From Bacillus sp. PK3_68 (GTDB taxonomy: Bacteria; Bacillota; Bacilli; Bacillales; Domibacillaceae), in assembly GCF_003600835.1 (NCBI RefSeq), contig NZ_NQYC01000001.1, positions 1,364,001 to 1,428,000 on the forward strand: 64,000 nucleotides of DNA. Direction: 5' to 3'. Made by a program: the position numbers and the translations under genes. The notes under the pieces were generated by a model that saw only the letters and a list, made by a program, of their open reading frames with translations, was not told where the DNA came from and did no database searches. Every line of letters begins with the position of its first letter. Within the stretch, counting starts at the first letter, position 1. Below are positions 47,721 to 55,998 of the stretch, in pieces.

Positions 47721-48569
47721 ATGAATAAATCGCAACTATACCCGGATTCTCCGTTAACAGATCAAGACTTTGCCCAGCTCGATCAAACGGTCATTGAAGC
47801 TGCACGCAGACAGCTTGTCGGCCGCCGCTTTATTGAACTGTATGGACCGCTGGGAAGAGGCATTCAAAGCGTCTTTAATGATATTTTTGTTGAGAATCAT
47901 GAAGCTAAAATGGACTTTCAGGGCTCTTTCGATACGGATATTGAGTCTAGTAAGCGCGTCAACTATACGATTCCAATGCTATATAAAGATTTTGTCTTGT
48001 ACTGGCGTGATTTAGAACAAGCAAAAGTTTTAGACATTCCGATTGACTTTTCAGCTGCTGCTAATGCTGCCCGCGATGTTGCTATCTTAGAAGACCAAAT
48101 GATTTTTCATGGTTCCAAAGAATTTGATATCCCCGGCTTAATGAATGTAAAAGGCCGGCTGACACATTTAATGGGGAACTGGTATGAGTCCGGGAGTGCC
48201 TTCCAAGATATCGTCGACGCTCGAAATAAGCTTTTGGAAATGAATCATAATGGTCCGTACGCACTCGTGTTATCACCTGAATTATATTCTCTTTTGCACC
48301 GTGTACATAAAGACACGAATGTGCTGGAGATTGAACATGTTCGCGAACTGATTACGGACGGTGTATTCCAATCCCCTGTGTTAAAAGGCAAAACAGGCGT
48401 TCTTGTTAATACAGGCCGCAACAATTTGGATTTGGCTGTATCCGAAGACTTTGAAACGGCTTATTTAGGAGAAGAAGGAATGAATCATCCATTCCGCGTA
48501 TATGAAACCGTCGTACTGCGCATTAAACGGCCGGCTGCAATTTGCACTCTAATCGATCCGAAAGAATAA
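47721..48569 (+). CDS. Encapsulin shell protein (family 1)
   Basis: 282 residues with the HK97-like fold of Linocin-M18/encapsulin proteins: an N-terminal helix (PLTDQDFAQLDQTVIEAARR), the LVGRRFIELYGPLGRGIQSV segment, E-loop, and the A-domain with EHVRELITDGVFQSPVLKG. Encapsulins of IMEF systems form large T=4 shells that exclude iron from the cytosol. GAGGAGG precedes the ATG. The cargo gene is directly upstream and a tagged ferredoxin directly downstream. Confidence 0.95.
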   Translation: MNKSQLYPDSPLTDQDFAQLDQTVIEAARRQLVGRRFIELYGPLGRGIQSVFNDIFVENHEAKMDFQGSFDTDIESSKRVNYTIPMLYKDFVLYWRDLEQAKVLDIPIDFSAAANAARDVAILEDQMIFHGSKEFDIPGLMNVKGRLTHLMGNWYESGSAFQDIVDARNKLLEMNHNGPYALVLSPELYSLLHRVHKDTNVLEIEHVRELITDGVFQSPVLKGKTGVLVNTGRNNLDLAVSEDFETAYLGEEGMNHPFRVYETVVLRIKRPAAICTLIDPKE

Positions 48570-48583
48570 AGGGCTGCGTAACG

Positions 48584-48943
48584 ATGAATAACCGTAAATT
48601 TACTGTCGGCTCCCTTATTCCAAATCAGCAGACTGCCGAACCGGTCACGGTCGCATGGCAAACGCAGCAGCCTCCGAAAAAGCAATTAAAAACCAGCATT
48701 CGTCTGCTGCAAAATGGACAAACCTTTCATGTGAAGCGTTTCAAAGGCAATTTGTTAGAAGCAGCATTGAAGCAAAATCAGGCTCTTCAATTTAAATGCC
48801 GAAAAGGTACGTGCGGCGTCTGCACAGTGAAAGTGATAGAGGGGGCCTCCTTGCTGTCACTGCCAAATGAACAGGAACAAAAGAAGCTAAAACAGTCTTT
48901 AACAGAAGGATATCGGTTAGCCTGCCAAGCAGTCATCTATTAA
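48584..48943 (+). CDS. Encapsulated [2Fe-2S] ferredoxin with N-terminal targeting tag
   Basis: 119 residues. Residues 6-12 are FTVGSLI, identical to the tag at the C-terminus of the IMEF cargo, here at the N-terminus. The ferredoxin domain carries Cys72, Cys77, Cys80 (CRKGTCGVC) and Cys114 (LACQA), the plant-type [2Fe-2S] pattern. A Gln/Pro-rich linker joins the two. It could pass electrons into the shell to release iron. The ATG at 48584 is preferred over an upstream frame at 48542 that overlaps the shell gene, since it leaves the tag near the very end. Confidence 0.9.
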   Translation: MNNRKFTVGSLIPNQQTAEPVTVAWQTQQPPKKQLKTSIRLLQNGQTFHVKRFKGNLLEAALKQNQALQFKCRKGTCGVCTVKVIEGASLLSLPNEQEQKKLKQSLTEGYRLACQAVIY

Positions 48944-48945
48944 AA

Positions 48946-48977
48946 AAGCTGTCCCGCGCCTATGGCCGGGACAGCTT
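48946..48977. terminator. Bidirectional terminator after the encapsulin operon
   Basis: AAGCTGTCCCG / CGGGACAGCTT with A- and T-rich flanks, between convergent genes. Confidence 0.88.
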
Positions 48978-48984
48978 CTTGTTA

Positions 48985-49464
48985 TTAAGCATGTAGTCTG
49001 TCATTTAAATGGACAAGTTTGTCTTCCACAGAAAATGGCAAGCAGACATCGTGTTTTTTCAGTTCTTTGACGCTAATATCGCGAACAAGCTGCAATGCTT
49101 CTTTTTTAAATGTATGCGTGACAAATCCCTCGTTAATTTCACATAGCTTGCGTAAATATTGTACCGTATCCTGCAGCAGCATTTGCTTTACGTAGCTATT
49201 TTCCATCTGACAAATCAACTTATGCTGCAACCCTTTGATCACCGCTATTTGATCAACATGCGTCATAATGTTCATGCCATCTTCATCGATAAAACAGAGG
49301 GAAACGTACTGCCCTTTTGAAAGATCAACATTCGTGAATACTGGATGAACGTACACTTCCCCCGACACCAACTGAATCATACTCGCTTCTGCCACTCCGC
49401 CAATTTTACGCTTGTTCGAAATCACTGTATGAATGTCTTTTAGTCCATGCAGCATGTTCATCAT
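48985..49464 (-). CDS. Fur-regulated protein of unknown function
   Basis: About 159 residues from the ATG at 49464 (GGAG 11 bases upstream; TTG 49488 also possible). A beta-rich middle (GGVAEASMIQLVSGEVYVHP, KGQYVSLCFIDEDG) and a helical C-terminus with several His, Cys and Met. No domain recognised. A near-perfect Fur box sits immediately upstream, so it should be expressed under iron limitation, convergent to the iron-storing encapsulin. Confidence 0.7.
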   Translation of the reverse strand: MMNMLHGLKDIHTVISNKRKIGGVAEASMIQLVSGEVYVHPVFTNVDLSKGQYVSLCFIDEDGMNIMTHVDQIAVIKGLQHKLICQMENSYVKQMLLQDTVQYLRKLCEINEGFVTHTFKKEALQLVRDISVKELKKHDVCLPFSVEDKLVHLNDRLHA

Positions 49465-49513
49465 TTGTTTATTCGCTCCGTTCTTCAAAATGATACTTTC
49501 ATTTTAAAGAAAA

Positions 49514-49528
49514 TGATAATCATTGTCA
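49514..49528. promoter_or_regulatory. Fur box
   Basis: TGATAATCATTGTCA matches the 7-1-7 Fur consensus TGATAATNATTATCA at 14 of 15 positions. It is centred about 57 bases before the ATG of the 159-residue gene. Confidence 0.85.
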
Positions 49529-49628
49529 ATTAGTTTTTCATCGGGTCAATTGGTGCGCTCTTTTATCCGCCACTATATTTTATTAGCCCATTCTGAATGT
49601 TATTCTCCAGATTCTTCTATTGACTAGC

Positions 49629-50717
49629 CTAACACTCCACTTTTTCAAACAAAACAGCGGTTCCCACACCGCCGCCGCTCCCTAAAGCGGCGAGTGCATA
49701 ACGCGCTTCAGGTCTTCTTTGCATTTCATAAAACAGCCGCGTGACTAAAATAGCGCCGGAAGCTGCATACGGGTGTCCTAGAGCAAGAGCTCCTCCTCGG
49801 ACATTCAATTTGTCGGCAGGGATATCGAGTTCTCGAGCACAGGCTGCTATTTTAACAGCAAAGGCCTCATTAATTTCAACTAAATCGATATCATCCATCC
49901 TTAAATGATTACGAGCAAGCAATTGCCGAATAGCTGGTACGGGCGCGATGCCAGGATGATGAGGATGAACAGCGGCTACCTCGCTGTCAACAAACCGCAG
50001 CACCGGCCGGAATTGCCGGACAAGTGCCTCTTGCTCTTCCATAATGAGCACCACGCTGGCTCCATCGTGGATGCCACAGCTATTTACAGCCGTCACTGTG
50101 CCGTCTTCTCTTTGAAAGACTGCCTTTGCTCTTTTGGCAAGCTTCGCAATATCCCGCTTTTTGCAAAATTCCTCATCAGCTTTCAAGGAACTAGCTGGGA
50201 TCATCTCCTCTGTGTAAATCCCCTGTTCAAAAGCTGTCCAGCTTCGCTCATAGCTAATTTTTGTCCACTCATCTTGTTCTTCTCGAGAAATAACATAATC
50301 CTGAGCTACATATTCAGCAGCTACTCCCATGTCAGGATCGCCTATATGGTCAGGTGCAAAACGGGCACGGGATGGAAACGGAGTGGTGCTTGTACTTTCT
50401 GTTCCACCGGCTAAATAGATCTTTCCTGCTCCACCTTGGATGAAATAGGCGGCCATCCGGATAGCTTCAAGCCCGGCACTGCATTGACGGTCAATCGTCA
50501 GGCCCGGCACAGAAAGCGGCAGACCAGCCTGCAGACCAGCCAAACGGGCAATATTTCCACCCGGCCCCACGATGTTTCCTAAAATCACATCGTTTACCTC
50601 AGCTTCTATTCCTCTTCCAAGATATTGAAGCAGAGGTGCGGCCAGTTCATGAGGCTGCCATGATTGAAATATTCCATTCTTTTTTCCAACCGGTGTGCGT
50701 TTAGCATTTACGATCAC
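49629..50717 (-). CDS. yhfS: Acetyl-CoA C-acyltransferase (thiolase), YhfS type
   Basis: 362 residues, close to B. subtilis YhfS. Thiolase motifs: catalytic Cys in DRQCSAGLEAI (near residue 80), NEAFAVK, GGALALGHPYAASGA with the catalytic His, and a late GSGGGVG with a Gly where other thiolases have the second Cys (C-G-G-G). That last change is present in the YhfS group too as far as I recall. The frame opens at GTG 50717, but conserved residues (YKAV) continue upstream to an ATT at 50729 that has better spacing from GGAG. It follows yhfT. Confidence 0.85.
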   Translation of the reverse strand: MIVNAKRTPVGKKNGIFQSWQPHELAAPLLQYLGRGIEAEVNDVILGNIVGPGGNIARLAGLQAGLPLSVPGLTIDRQCSAGLEAIRMAAYFIQGGAGKIYLAGGTESTSTTPFPSRARFAPDHIGDPDMGVAAEYVAQDYVISREEQDEWTKISYERSWTAFEQGIYTEEMIPASSLKADEEFCKKRDIAKLAKRAKAVFQREDGTVTAVNSCGIHDGASVVLIMEEQEALVRQFRPVLRFVDSEVAAVHPHHPGIAPVPAIRQLLARNHLRMDDIDLVEINEAFAVKIAACARELDIPADKLNVRGGALALGHPYAASGAILVTRLFYEMQRRPEARYALAALGSGGGVGTAVLFEKVEC

Positions 50718-50721
50718 TGCT

Positions 50722-52185
50722 TTATAAATGGGAAGACACTCCTTTTTCCAATTCTTCCTTTAACTTTGCCCGGGCAATTTTTCCGCCTGCTGTCATTGGT
50801 ATATCCTCCATAAAAAACCATTTTCGCGGGATCTTATAAGAAGCTAACTGTTCCTTGCAAAGTCTTTTTAATGGCTGCTTAGTCGCACGGCCTTTAATCA
50901 CGGCAGCAACGACTTCTCCCCAATAAGGATCCTTCAGCCCGACAACAGCTGCCAGTTCAACTTCCGGATGCAAAGATAACACCGCTTCAATCTCCTCGGG
51001 AAACACATTAATGCCTCCATAGAGTATCATGTTTTTCTCCCGTCCTTTTATGTAAAGAAACCCTTCCTCATCACAGTAGCCCATATCATCGACGGTGCTC
51101 CAGCCTTGTGAGTCCTGCAATCGCTGCACTCCGGTTGTAGTTACATACCCGTCGCAAACCAGCTCGCTTTTCACGTATATCTTCCCGGTTTCATAAGGAG
51201 CAGCTACTTCCCCGCTTTCTTTGCGAATTTGAATAGCCACGCTATAACAGGGCTTGCCAACCGAATCAGGCCTCTCGCTATTTTCCTCATTGGATAAGAC
51301 GGTCACAAAGCTTAACTCGCCAGCCCCGTAAAATTCGAACATCTTCAGTTGCGGAAACATCCTCCGTATTTTGCTTTTAGAATCTTTTTCCCATTTAGCA
51401 CCAGACGAAATAAAAGTCAGCGGCTGCCTCACAATCTGGTCCTGTCTTAACAGGGCCTCGATCATTGTAGGTACAAGATAAACAGCCGTAATCCGATAAT
51501 TTTGAATGACCTGCAAGGTAGCAGACGGCGAAAACTTTTCTAATAAATAAACGGTGCCGCCTAGAAATAACGTACTGATCGCTCCGTAAAGAAAATGGGA
51601 ATGGATCAGGGCACCTGGCACGAGCGTGTATTCATTTTCTTTCAATCCAAAATCGTGCCTGTTGCATTTAAAACTGGCAAGCCAGGATTGCTGCGAACGA
51701 ACAAACGCTTTTGGTGCTCCTGTAGAACCGGAAGTAAACCCCATATAAAAAGGAGTATGACCAGCTATCTCTCTCTGAGATCGTTCCTGTATTTGTTCAA
51801 TTTCATTTGAAATGCTCTCCCAACTGAAAATGGCGGTATCAATAAAATCAATCTTTTTAGATAAACTCTCTGTTGTCACAATCAAAGACGGAGAACAAAC
51901 ACGAAGCCGCTTGTCCAGTTCATCTCTGCTCCATTTCGGATCTAACGGGACAGCTGTCCATCCTGCTGCCGCCGATCCGGCAAATAATTGTAAAAACGGC
52001 AGTCCGTTACTCATAAAAATGCCCACCGTCTTGTTTTCCTGCTCTTTTGAATGGAGCCAGCCGGCTGTTTGAAGAACGAGCTGATGCCATTCCCTCCAGC
52101 TCACCTCCCGATCCGGTGTTTTCACCGCCAGTTGATCAGGATGGCGATGAACATGCTCGGAATAAATAGAAGTAATAGATGCCAT
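50722..52185 (-). CDS. yhfT: AMP-forming acyl-CoA synthetase, YhfT type
   Basis: 487 residues of the ANL superfamily: MGFTSGSTGAPKAFVRS P-loop, FEFYGAGELSFVT A5 motif, STVDDMGYCDEEGFLYIKGR and the terminal PMTAGGKIAR with the catalytic Lys. It activates a carboxylic acid as CoA ester. In B. subtilis yhfT lies between bioY2 (yhfU) and yhfS under BirA control, and is thought to help supply or process acyl groups for biotin synthesis. Here the order is the same. AAGGAA is the likely ribosome binding site. Confidence 0.88.
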   Translation of the reverse strand: MASITSIYSEHVHRHPDQLAVKTPDREVSWREWHQLVLQTAGWLHSKEQENKTVGIFMSNGLPFLQLFAGSAAAGWTAVPLDPKWSRDELDKRLRVCSPSLIVTTESLSKKIDFIDTAIFSWESISNEIEQIQERSQREIAGHTPFYMGFTSGSTGAPKAFVRSQQSWLASFKCNRHDFGLKENEYTLVPGALIHSHFLYGAISTLFLGGTVYLLEKFSPSATLQVIQNYRITAVYLVPTMIEALLRQDQIVRQPLTFISSGAKWEKDSKSKIRRMFPQLKMFEFYGAGELSFVTVLSNEENSERPDSVGKPCYSVAIQIRKESGEVAAPYETGKIYVKSELVCDGYVTTTGVQRLQDSQGWSTVDDMGYCDEEGFLYIKGREKNMILYGGINVFPEEIEAVLSLHPEVELAAVVGLKDPYWGEVVAAVIKGRATKQPLKRLCKEQLASYKIPRKWFFMEDIPMTAGGKIARAKLKEELEKGVSSHL

Positions 52186-52217
52186 AATGATTCTTCCTTT
52201 CTAAATCAAAAAGCGGC

Positions 52218-52770
52218 TTATCCTGCTTTAACAAACTGTTTGGCAACTGCTGTCGACTTTCTTAGCTTATAGACTAAATAAGAAGCGGCTGTAGCTTTGA
52301 TTAAATCTCCCGGGATATAAACGAGACTAATTTTAATCGTGTGAATAAGCGACAAATCCATAACGAAAGCTTGAACAGGTATACCAAATAAATAAAGGGT
52401 AAACACACCGATAGTTAAATTGATGAGCAAAATCTTTCGTAACGTCCATGCTTGAAAGCGAGAAAGTAAAAAACCAAGCAAAGCTGCTACAATTGGATAG
52501 CTGAATAAGTAACCGGCGCTTGGCCCGATGAATACTCCAATGCCCCGCGTCCACCGGATAAAAGCGGCAAGCCGGCAGCTACAAGCAATAGGAAAGTAAC
52601 CTGACTCATAAACCCAAGTCGAGCGCCTAATACTCCCCAGCGAGAATAACGCCTAATGTTTGCAATACGATTGGTACGGGAGTAAACGATAGCATAATGG
52701 GCGGAACCATTCCAAGTACCGCCATTACGGCTACAAATAAGGCTACATAGGTTATTTCTCGGGTCTTCAT
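52218..52770 (-). CDS. bioY: Biotin transporter BioY (two frame slips)
   Basis: An ATG at 52770 behind GGAGGAAT begins MKTREITYVALFVAVMAVLG, then SFTPVPIVLQTLGVILAG, the BioY N-terminus. The frame stops at a G4 run (52635-52638 on the plus strand as C4) and slips again at C4 52543-52546. Adding one base to each run gives VLGARLGFMSQVTFLLL and SGGRGGIGVFIGPSAGYL, the two conserved BioY motifs, and a 184-residue protein with six helices, ending at 52218. BioY is the S component of biotin ECF transporters. Two equal slips in short runs point to assembly error, but a true pseudogene is not excluded. Confidence 0.85.
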
Positions 52771-52795
52771 GTAAATTCCTCCTTATTCTCCTTAT

Positions 52796-52827
52796 CTAGT
52801 AAACTAAAAACACTGTCAGTTTATTAG
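52796..52827. promoter_or_regulatory. Probable BirA operator
   Basis: CTAGTAAAC, 14-base spacer, GTTTATTAG: inverted arms with a single mismatch, 26 bases before bioY. Spacing and position fit biotin-repressor operators of Firmicutes, and yhfU-yhfT-yhfS is a known BirA target in B. subtilis. Confidence 0.6.
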
Positions 52828-52960
52828 ATAGAAAAATAAAAGTCAACCTAAAATTAATAAGGTTTACATATATATTTTTTACGGGCGATAGCTGACAAAT
52901 CTCCTTTCAAGCTCTCCATCATCCAGCCGCTGCTCACAGAAAGGGATATAAATGTCAGCA

Positions 52961-53001
52961 AAAAAGCCGTGCCATTCGTTTGATTTTCAAACGGCACAGC
53001 T
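52961..53001 (-). terminator. Terminator after ATP-grasp A
   Basis: AGCTGTGCC...GGCACGGCT hairpin with an inner TTTGA/TCAAA stem, followed on the minus strand by TTTTTT. Confidence 0.85.
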
Positions 53002-53055
53002 GATTTCTCTCTCTATAAAATAAAATGACCGGTGCCTCCTCAAAAAGAGATCGAT

Positions 53056-54267
53056 TTATTTAAGATGGAACCTTATTTCCTTGGCAGCCTCCTCGGCTAT
53101 TCTTATGGCTTCCTCTTTTGTATCTGAAGAGGTGATCACATACCCATAACGGTCTCCCATTGATAAAGGAGGCTGCAGCATCTTCCCTTTTTTAGGCTTG
53201 ATAAACACTTCTTCTACCCCCGGAACTCGCAAGCAACGCTTCTTTCCCGTTACTTTTAACAATTCTCCTTTAGAATCAACAGTTAGATAATGAGTATAAA
53301 CAAATTGGGCATGTTTTCTCTCCAAATCCGGTTCCTGTCCTACAAATAATTTAATCGTTTCTTCAACCAGGTTAATTCCGTAAGCTACCTCAATCATCCG
53401 GTTCATGGCCCCGCCTGATATTCGAGGGTTAATCTCAATTAATTTCCATTCGTTTTTGACTAACCTCATTTCTAGATGACAGGCCCCATTCTTCATCCCA
53501 AGACTGTCCAAAACGGAGCTTACTGTTCTAAACACATGATTGTAAAATGACTCTTCCATGTCAGCTAACACGCAGTAGCCAGTAACAATAAACCGTTTAA
53601 AATAAGTAATCTCTTGTTCAATCACAGCCACAATATGCAATTTTCCATCATGCACTAGAGCTTCAATTAAATATTGAGGACCCTCTAAATATTCTTCTAC
53701 TAAAATTTCCTCGTTGCCTTTTTTTATTAATTTTTTAATAGACTCTCTTAATTGTTTCTTATTCCTTGCCAATAAAACGTCTTTTGACCCTGTGGATGTA
53801 GGTGATTTCACAATAAGGGGGAACGGTTTCTGTTGTTCATTGAGAAAGTCACTTAAGTATTGATCGGTTGTATACCGCGCAAAATACGGGGATACGGGAT
53901 GGTCTTTAAGAAGTTCCCGGGTTAGGACTTTATCTTCCATCATTCGAATTGGTTCAGAAGAAACAACGCTCGTGCAAAACTCTTCTGTCAAAGCCGCTGC
54001 CACCTGAACAAAAGGGTCGATAAAGCTTAAAATAGCTACTATTTGTTTTCCTTGATTTTGTATTTCTTTAATGTTCTCTACTAATTGATCGTGATCGTCC
54101 AACTTTGTTAAGATCATCCGATGAACATCTGGAAATTCAAGCCTTTGCTGCAAAAACTGTTCCCTGTCCGTTAATAATACATTAAAAAATCCCAATCTTT
54201 CTGCAGCTTTAATGGCTTCTCTGCTTGATCCGGACTTATTGCTTCCAATAAAAATAAGAGTTCTCAT
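53056..54267 (-). CDS. ATP-grasp ligase A
   Basis: 403 residues. N-terminal Rossmann-like domain (FIGSNKSGSSREAIKAAERL), then an ATP-grasp fold: PLIVKSPTSTGSKDV (nucleotide loop with the Lys), ILVEEYLEGPQYLIEAL and ACHLEMRL...LIEINPRISGGAMN, with the Mg-binding Glu/Asn. The C-terminal region (GVEEVFIKPKKGKMLQPPLSMGDRYGYV) also occurs in carboxylase-like ATP-grasp proteins. The reaction is ATP-dependent joining of a carboxylate to an amine or similar; L-amino acid ligases share this layout. It is a close paralogue of the gene at 55999. Divergent from the YheC/YheD-like gene. Confidence 0.85.
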   Translation of the reverse strand: MRTLIFIGSNKSGSSREAIKAAERLGFFNVLLTDREQFLQQRLEFPDVHRMILTKLDDHDQLVENIKEIQNQGKQIVAILSFIDPFVQVAAALTEEFCTSVVSSEPIRMMEDKVLTRELLKDHPVSPYFARYTTDQYLSDFLNEQQKPFPLIVKSPTSTGSKDVLLARNKKQLRESIKKLIKKGNEEILVEEYLEGPQYLIEALVHDGKLHIVAVIEQEITYFKRFIVTGYCVLADMEESFYNHVFRTVSSVLDSLGMKNGACHLEMRLVKNEWKLIEINPRISGGAMNRMIEVAYGINLVEETIKLFVGQEPDLERKHAQFVYTHYLTVDSKGELLKVTGKKRCLRVPGVEEVFIKPKKGKMLQPPLSMGDRYGYVITSSDTKEEAIRIAEEAAKEIRFHLK

Positions 54268-54423
54268 TTGTTATATTCCTCTTCCTGCTATCATAGGTTT
54301 TCATTAAGGCTTCATTTTTGTGCTTATATAAACAGGATATAAAAAATAGGAAAATTGGTTCTGCATCACTGACAAAATAGGCAATTTTTTGGTGAGTTGA
54401 TAGGAGGGGGGATGAAATGAAAA

Positions 54424-55449
54424 ATGGTCTTAGTCGGAATGCTTCATCATCGGAAAGATCCTGAAAAGGTCAGGAGAGCCTATGCTTATGCCGTTGTGGC
54501 TAAAGCGGAAGGCATTGATTTTTTTTACTTTACTCCCGGAAAAGTAGATGTAGAGAGAAAGAGAATACAAGGAAAAGTCTATAAGAATGGCCATTGGGTT
54601 GATAAGGAATTTCCTTATCCGGATGTAGTGATTAATTCGAGCTCTCCTATGAACGATAAAGCTGCGAGGGTAGTTGATGAGTTATCTTACACTATTCCAT
54701 TTACAAGCCTCTCCATTGGAAATAAATGGTCTGTGCATAAGCGACTTGAGCGAGGAAAAGACTTTGCCTCTTTTCTTATTCCTACTTATCATTTAACGAC
54801 TGATATTAGATGGATGGACATGATTGAGCAATATTCAAAGATCATTATTAAACCAGTGTCTGGCCATCAGGGCAACGGAATTATCTTTATTGAAGTTCAT
54901 GGAAAAGACCGTTATAGAGTGAATAACCAAGGTCATATTGTCATGAATACTAAAGAAGAACTGATGAAGCTTGTCCACTCGAAAATACAGGAGCAAGTCT
55001 ATATCATCCAGCCATTTATTTCTTGCCAAATAAAGACCGGCCATGTATACGATTTCAGATTGCATGTACAAAAGAATGGAGAAGGAAAATGGGTGATTAC
55101 CTCTATCTATCCACGGATAGGCAAATTGGGAACCATTACGTCAAATATGGGCAGTGGCGGCTATACCGCTTTTTTAGATGATTTTCTAAAGGCCGAGTTT
55201 AATGATTCCTGGTATGATATTAAGCGGGAGCTGGAATGGTTCGCCGTAAATTTCCCTGTCCACTTCGATTCTTTATATGACCACAGTTCTTTTGATGAAT
55301 TAGGGATTGATGTCGGCATTGATGAAAAAAGAAAATTGTGGCTGTTTGAAGTGAATTGGCGTCCCGGTCCCCCAGTCATTTTTAATTTAGAATTGGATGT
55401 AGCCCGAAACGCTATCCATTATGCCGCTTATTTGGCAAAGAATGTGTAG
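54424..55449 (+). CDS. YheC/YheD-type ATP-grasp protein
   Basis: 341 residues. B. subtilis YheC and YheD are spore coat-associated. Features: GMLHHRKDPEKVRRAYAYAV near the start, DVVINSSSP, ATP-grasp Lys in KIIIKPVSGHQGNGIIFIE, then QPFISCQIKTGHVYDFRLHV and the metal site DVGIDEKRKLWLFEVNWRPG. Start ATG 54424 is 14 bases from the G-rich site; a closer ATG at 54412 meets TGA at its third codon and one at 54417 is out of frame. If the A5 run before the start were A4, the start would be 54417. It lies among other ligases and a coat protein. Confidence 0.85.
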   Translation: MVLVGMLHHRKDPEKVRRAYAYAVVAKAEGIDFFYFTPGKVDVERKRIQGKVYKNGHWVDKEFPYPDVVINSSSPMNDKAARVVDELSYTIPFTSLSIGNKWSVHKRLERGKDFASFLIPTYHLTTDIRWMDMIEQYSKIIIKPVSGHQGNGIIFIEVHGKDRYRVNNQGHIVMNTKEELMKLVHSKIQEQVYIIQPFISCQIKTGHVYDFRLHVQKNGEGKWVITSIYPRIGKLGTITSNMGSGGYTAFLDDFLKAEFNDSWYDIKRELEWFAVNFPVHFDSLYDHSSFDELGIDVGIDEKRKLWLFEVNWRPGPPVIFNLELDVARNAIHYAAYLAKNV

Positions 55450-55458
55450 TAGAATAAG

Positions 55459-55493
55459 AACACCGCCATACGAATAACCAAAATGGCGGTGTT
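55459..55493. terminator. Bidirectional terminator
   Basis: AACACCGCCAT / ATGGCGGTGTT between the convergent YheC/D-like and CotZ-like genes. Confidence 0.88.
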
Positions 55494-55527
55494 TCTCTTG
55501 ATTTATAGATAATCTTTCGGAGAGCGT

Positions 55528-55968
55528 CTATTTGCATTTTGGCTCGATGTCTGGCAAAGGACGCTCTATTAATTGAGAAGGCAGGAATTGAATCGCACAG
55601 AAACAGGTCAAGTCCACGGTTAAGCAAAAATTAGTCTCCAGTAACGAAAATACTTCTGAAAATGACGCCACTCTGCATCCATCGATACCTATCGGTTCCA
55701 AAACAGATAAAGTTGCACAAGCGCCGTCGGCATGTAAAGTCTTTAAGGTAAAGAAGGAAGAAAGCAGCCAATCGCCCTCTCCCTCCTCCATGCCCTTTCC
55801 TACAAACAGGTTTCCCCGGTTCATATATAATAAAAAAGGAAGGCTACTTTTTTCTTTATCCAAGGTAAAGAAAGAGCTCTCATCTTCAAGCCATTCTTCC
55901 TCTTTTAATAAGGTTGCCATTAATTCATATATACAACTTTTTGAGACAGAAGAATTGTAGTTACTCAA
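55528..55968 (-). CDS. CotZ/CotY-family spore crust protein
   Basis: 146 residues, the size of B. subtilis CotZ. The core matches: GACATLSVL, then FSLLETNFCLTVDLTCFCAI (CotZ has LEKTNYCIEVDLDCFCAI) and the following PSQLIERP. CotY and CotZ form the two-dimensional crust of the spore surface through Cys-rich lattices. TTG start at 55968 behind GGAGGAAAAACG. It starts 30 bases after ATP-grasp B, so the ligase and the crust protein form an operon. No CotX, CotV or CotW is seen nearby. Confidence 0.88.
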   Translation of the reverse strand: MSNYNSSVSKSCIYELMATLLKEEEWLEDESSFFTLDKEKSSLPFLLYMNRGNLFVGKGMEEGEGDWLLSSFFTLKTLHADGACATLSVLEPIGIDGCRVASFSEVFSLLETNFCLTVDLTCFCAIQFLPSQLIERPLPDIEPKCK

Positions 55969-55998
55969 CGTTTTTCCTCCTTTCCATAATGTTTGCCA

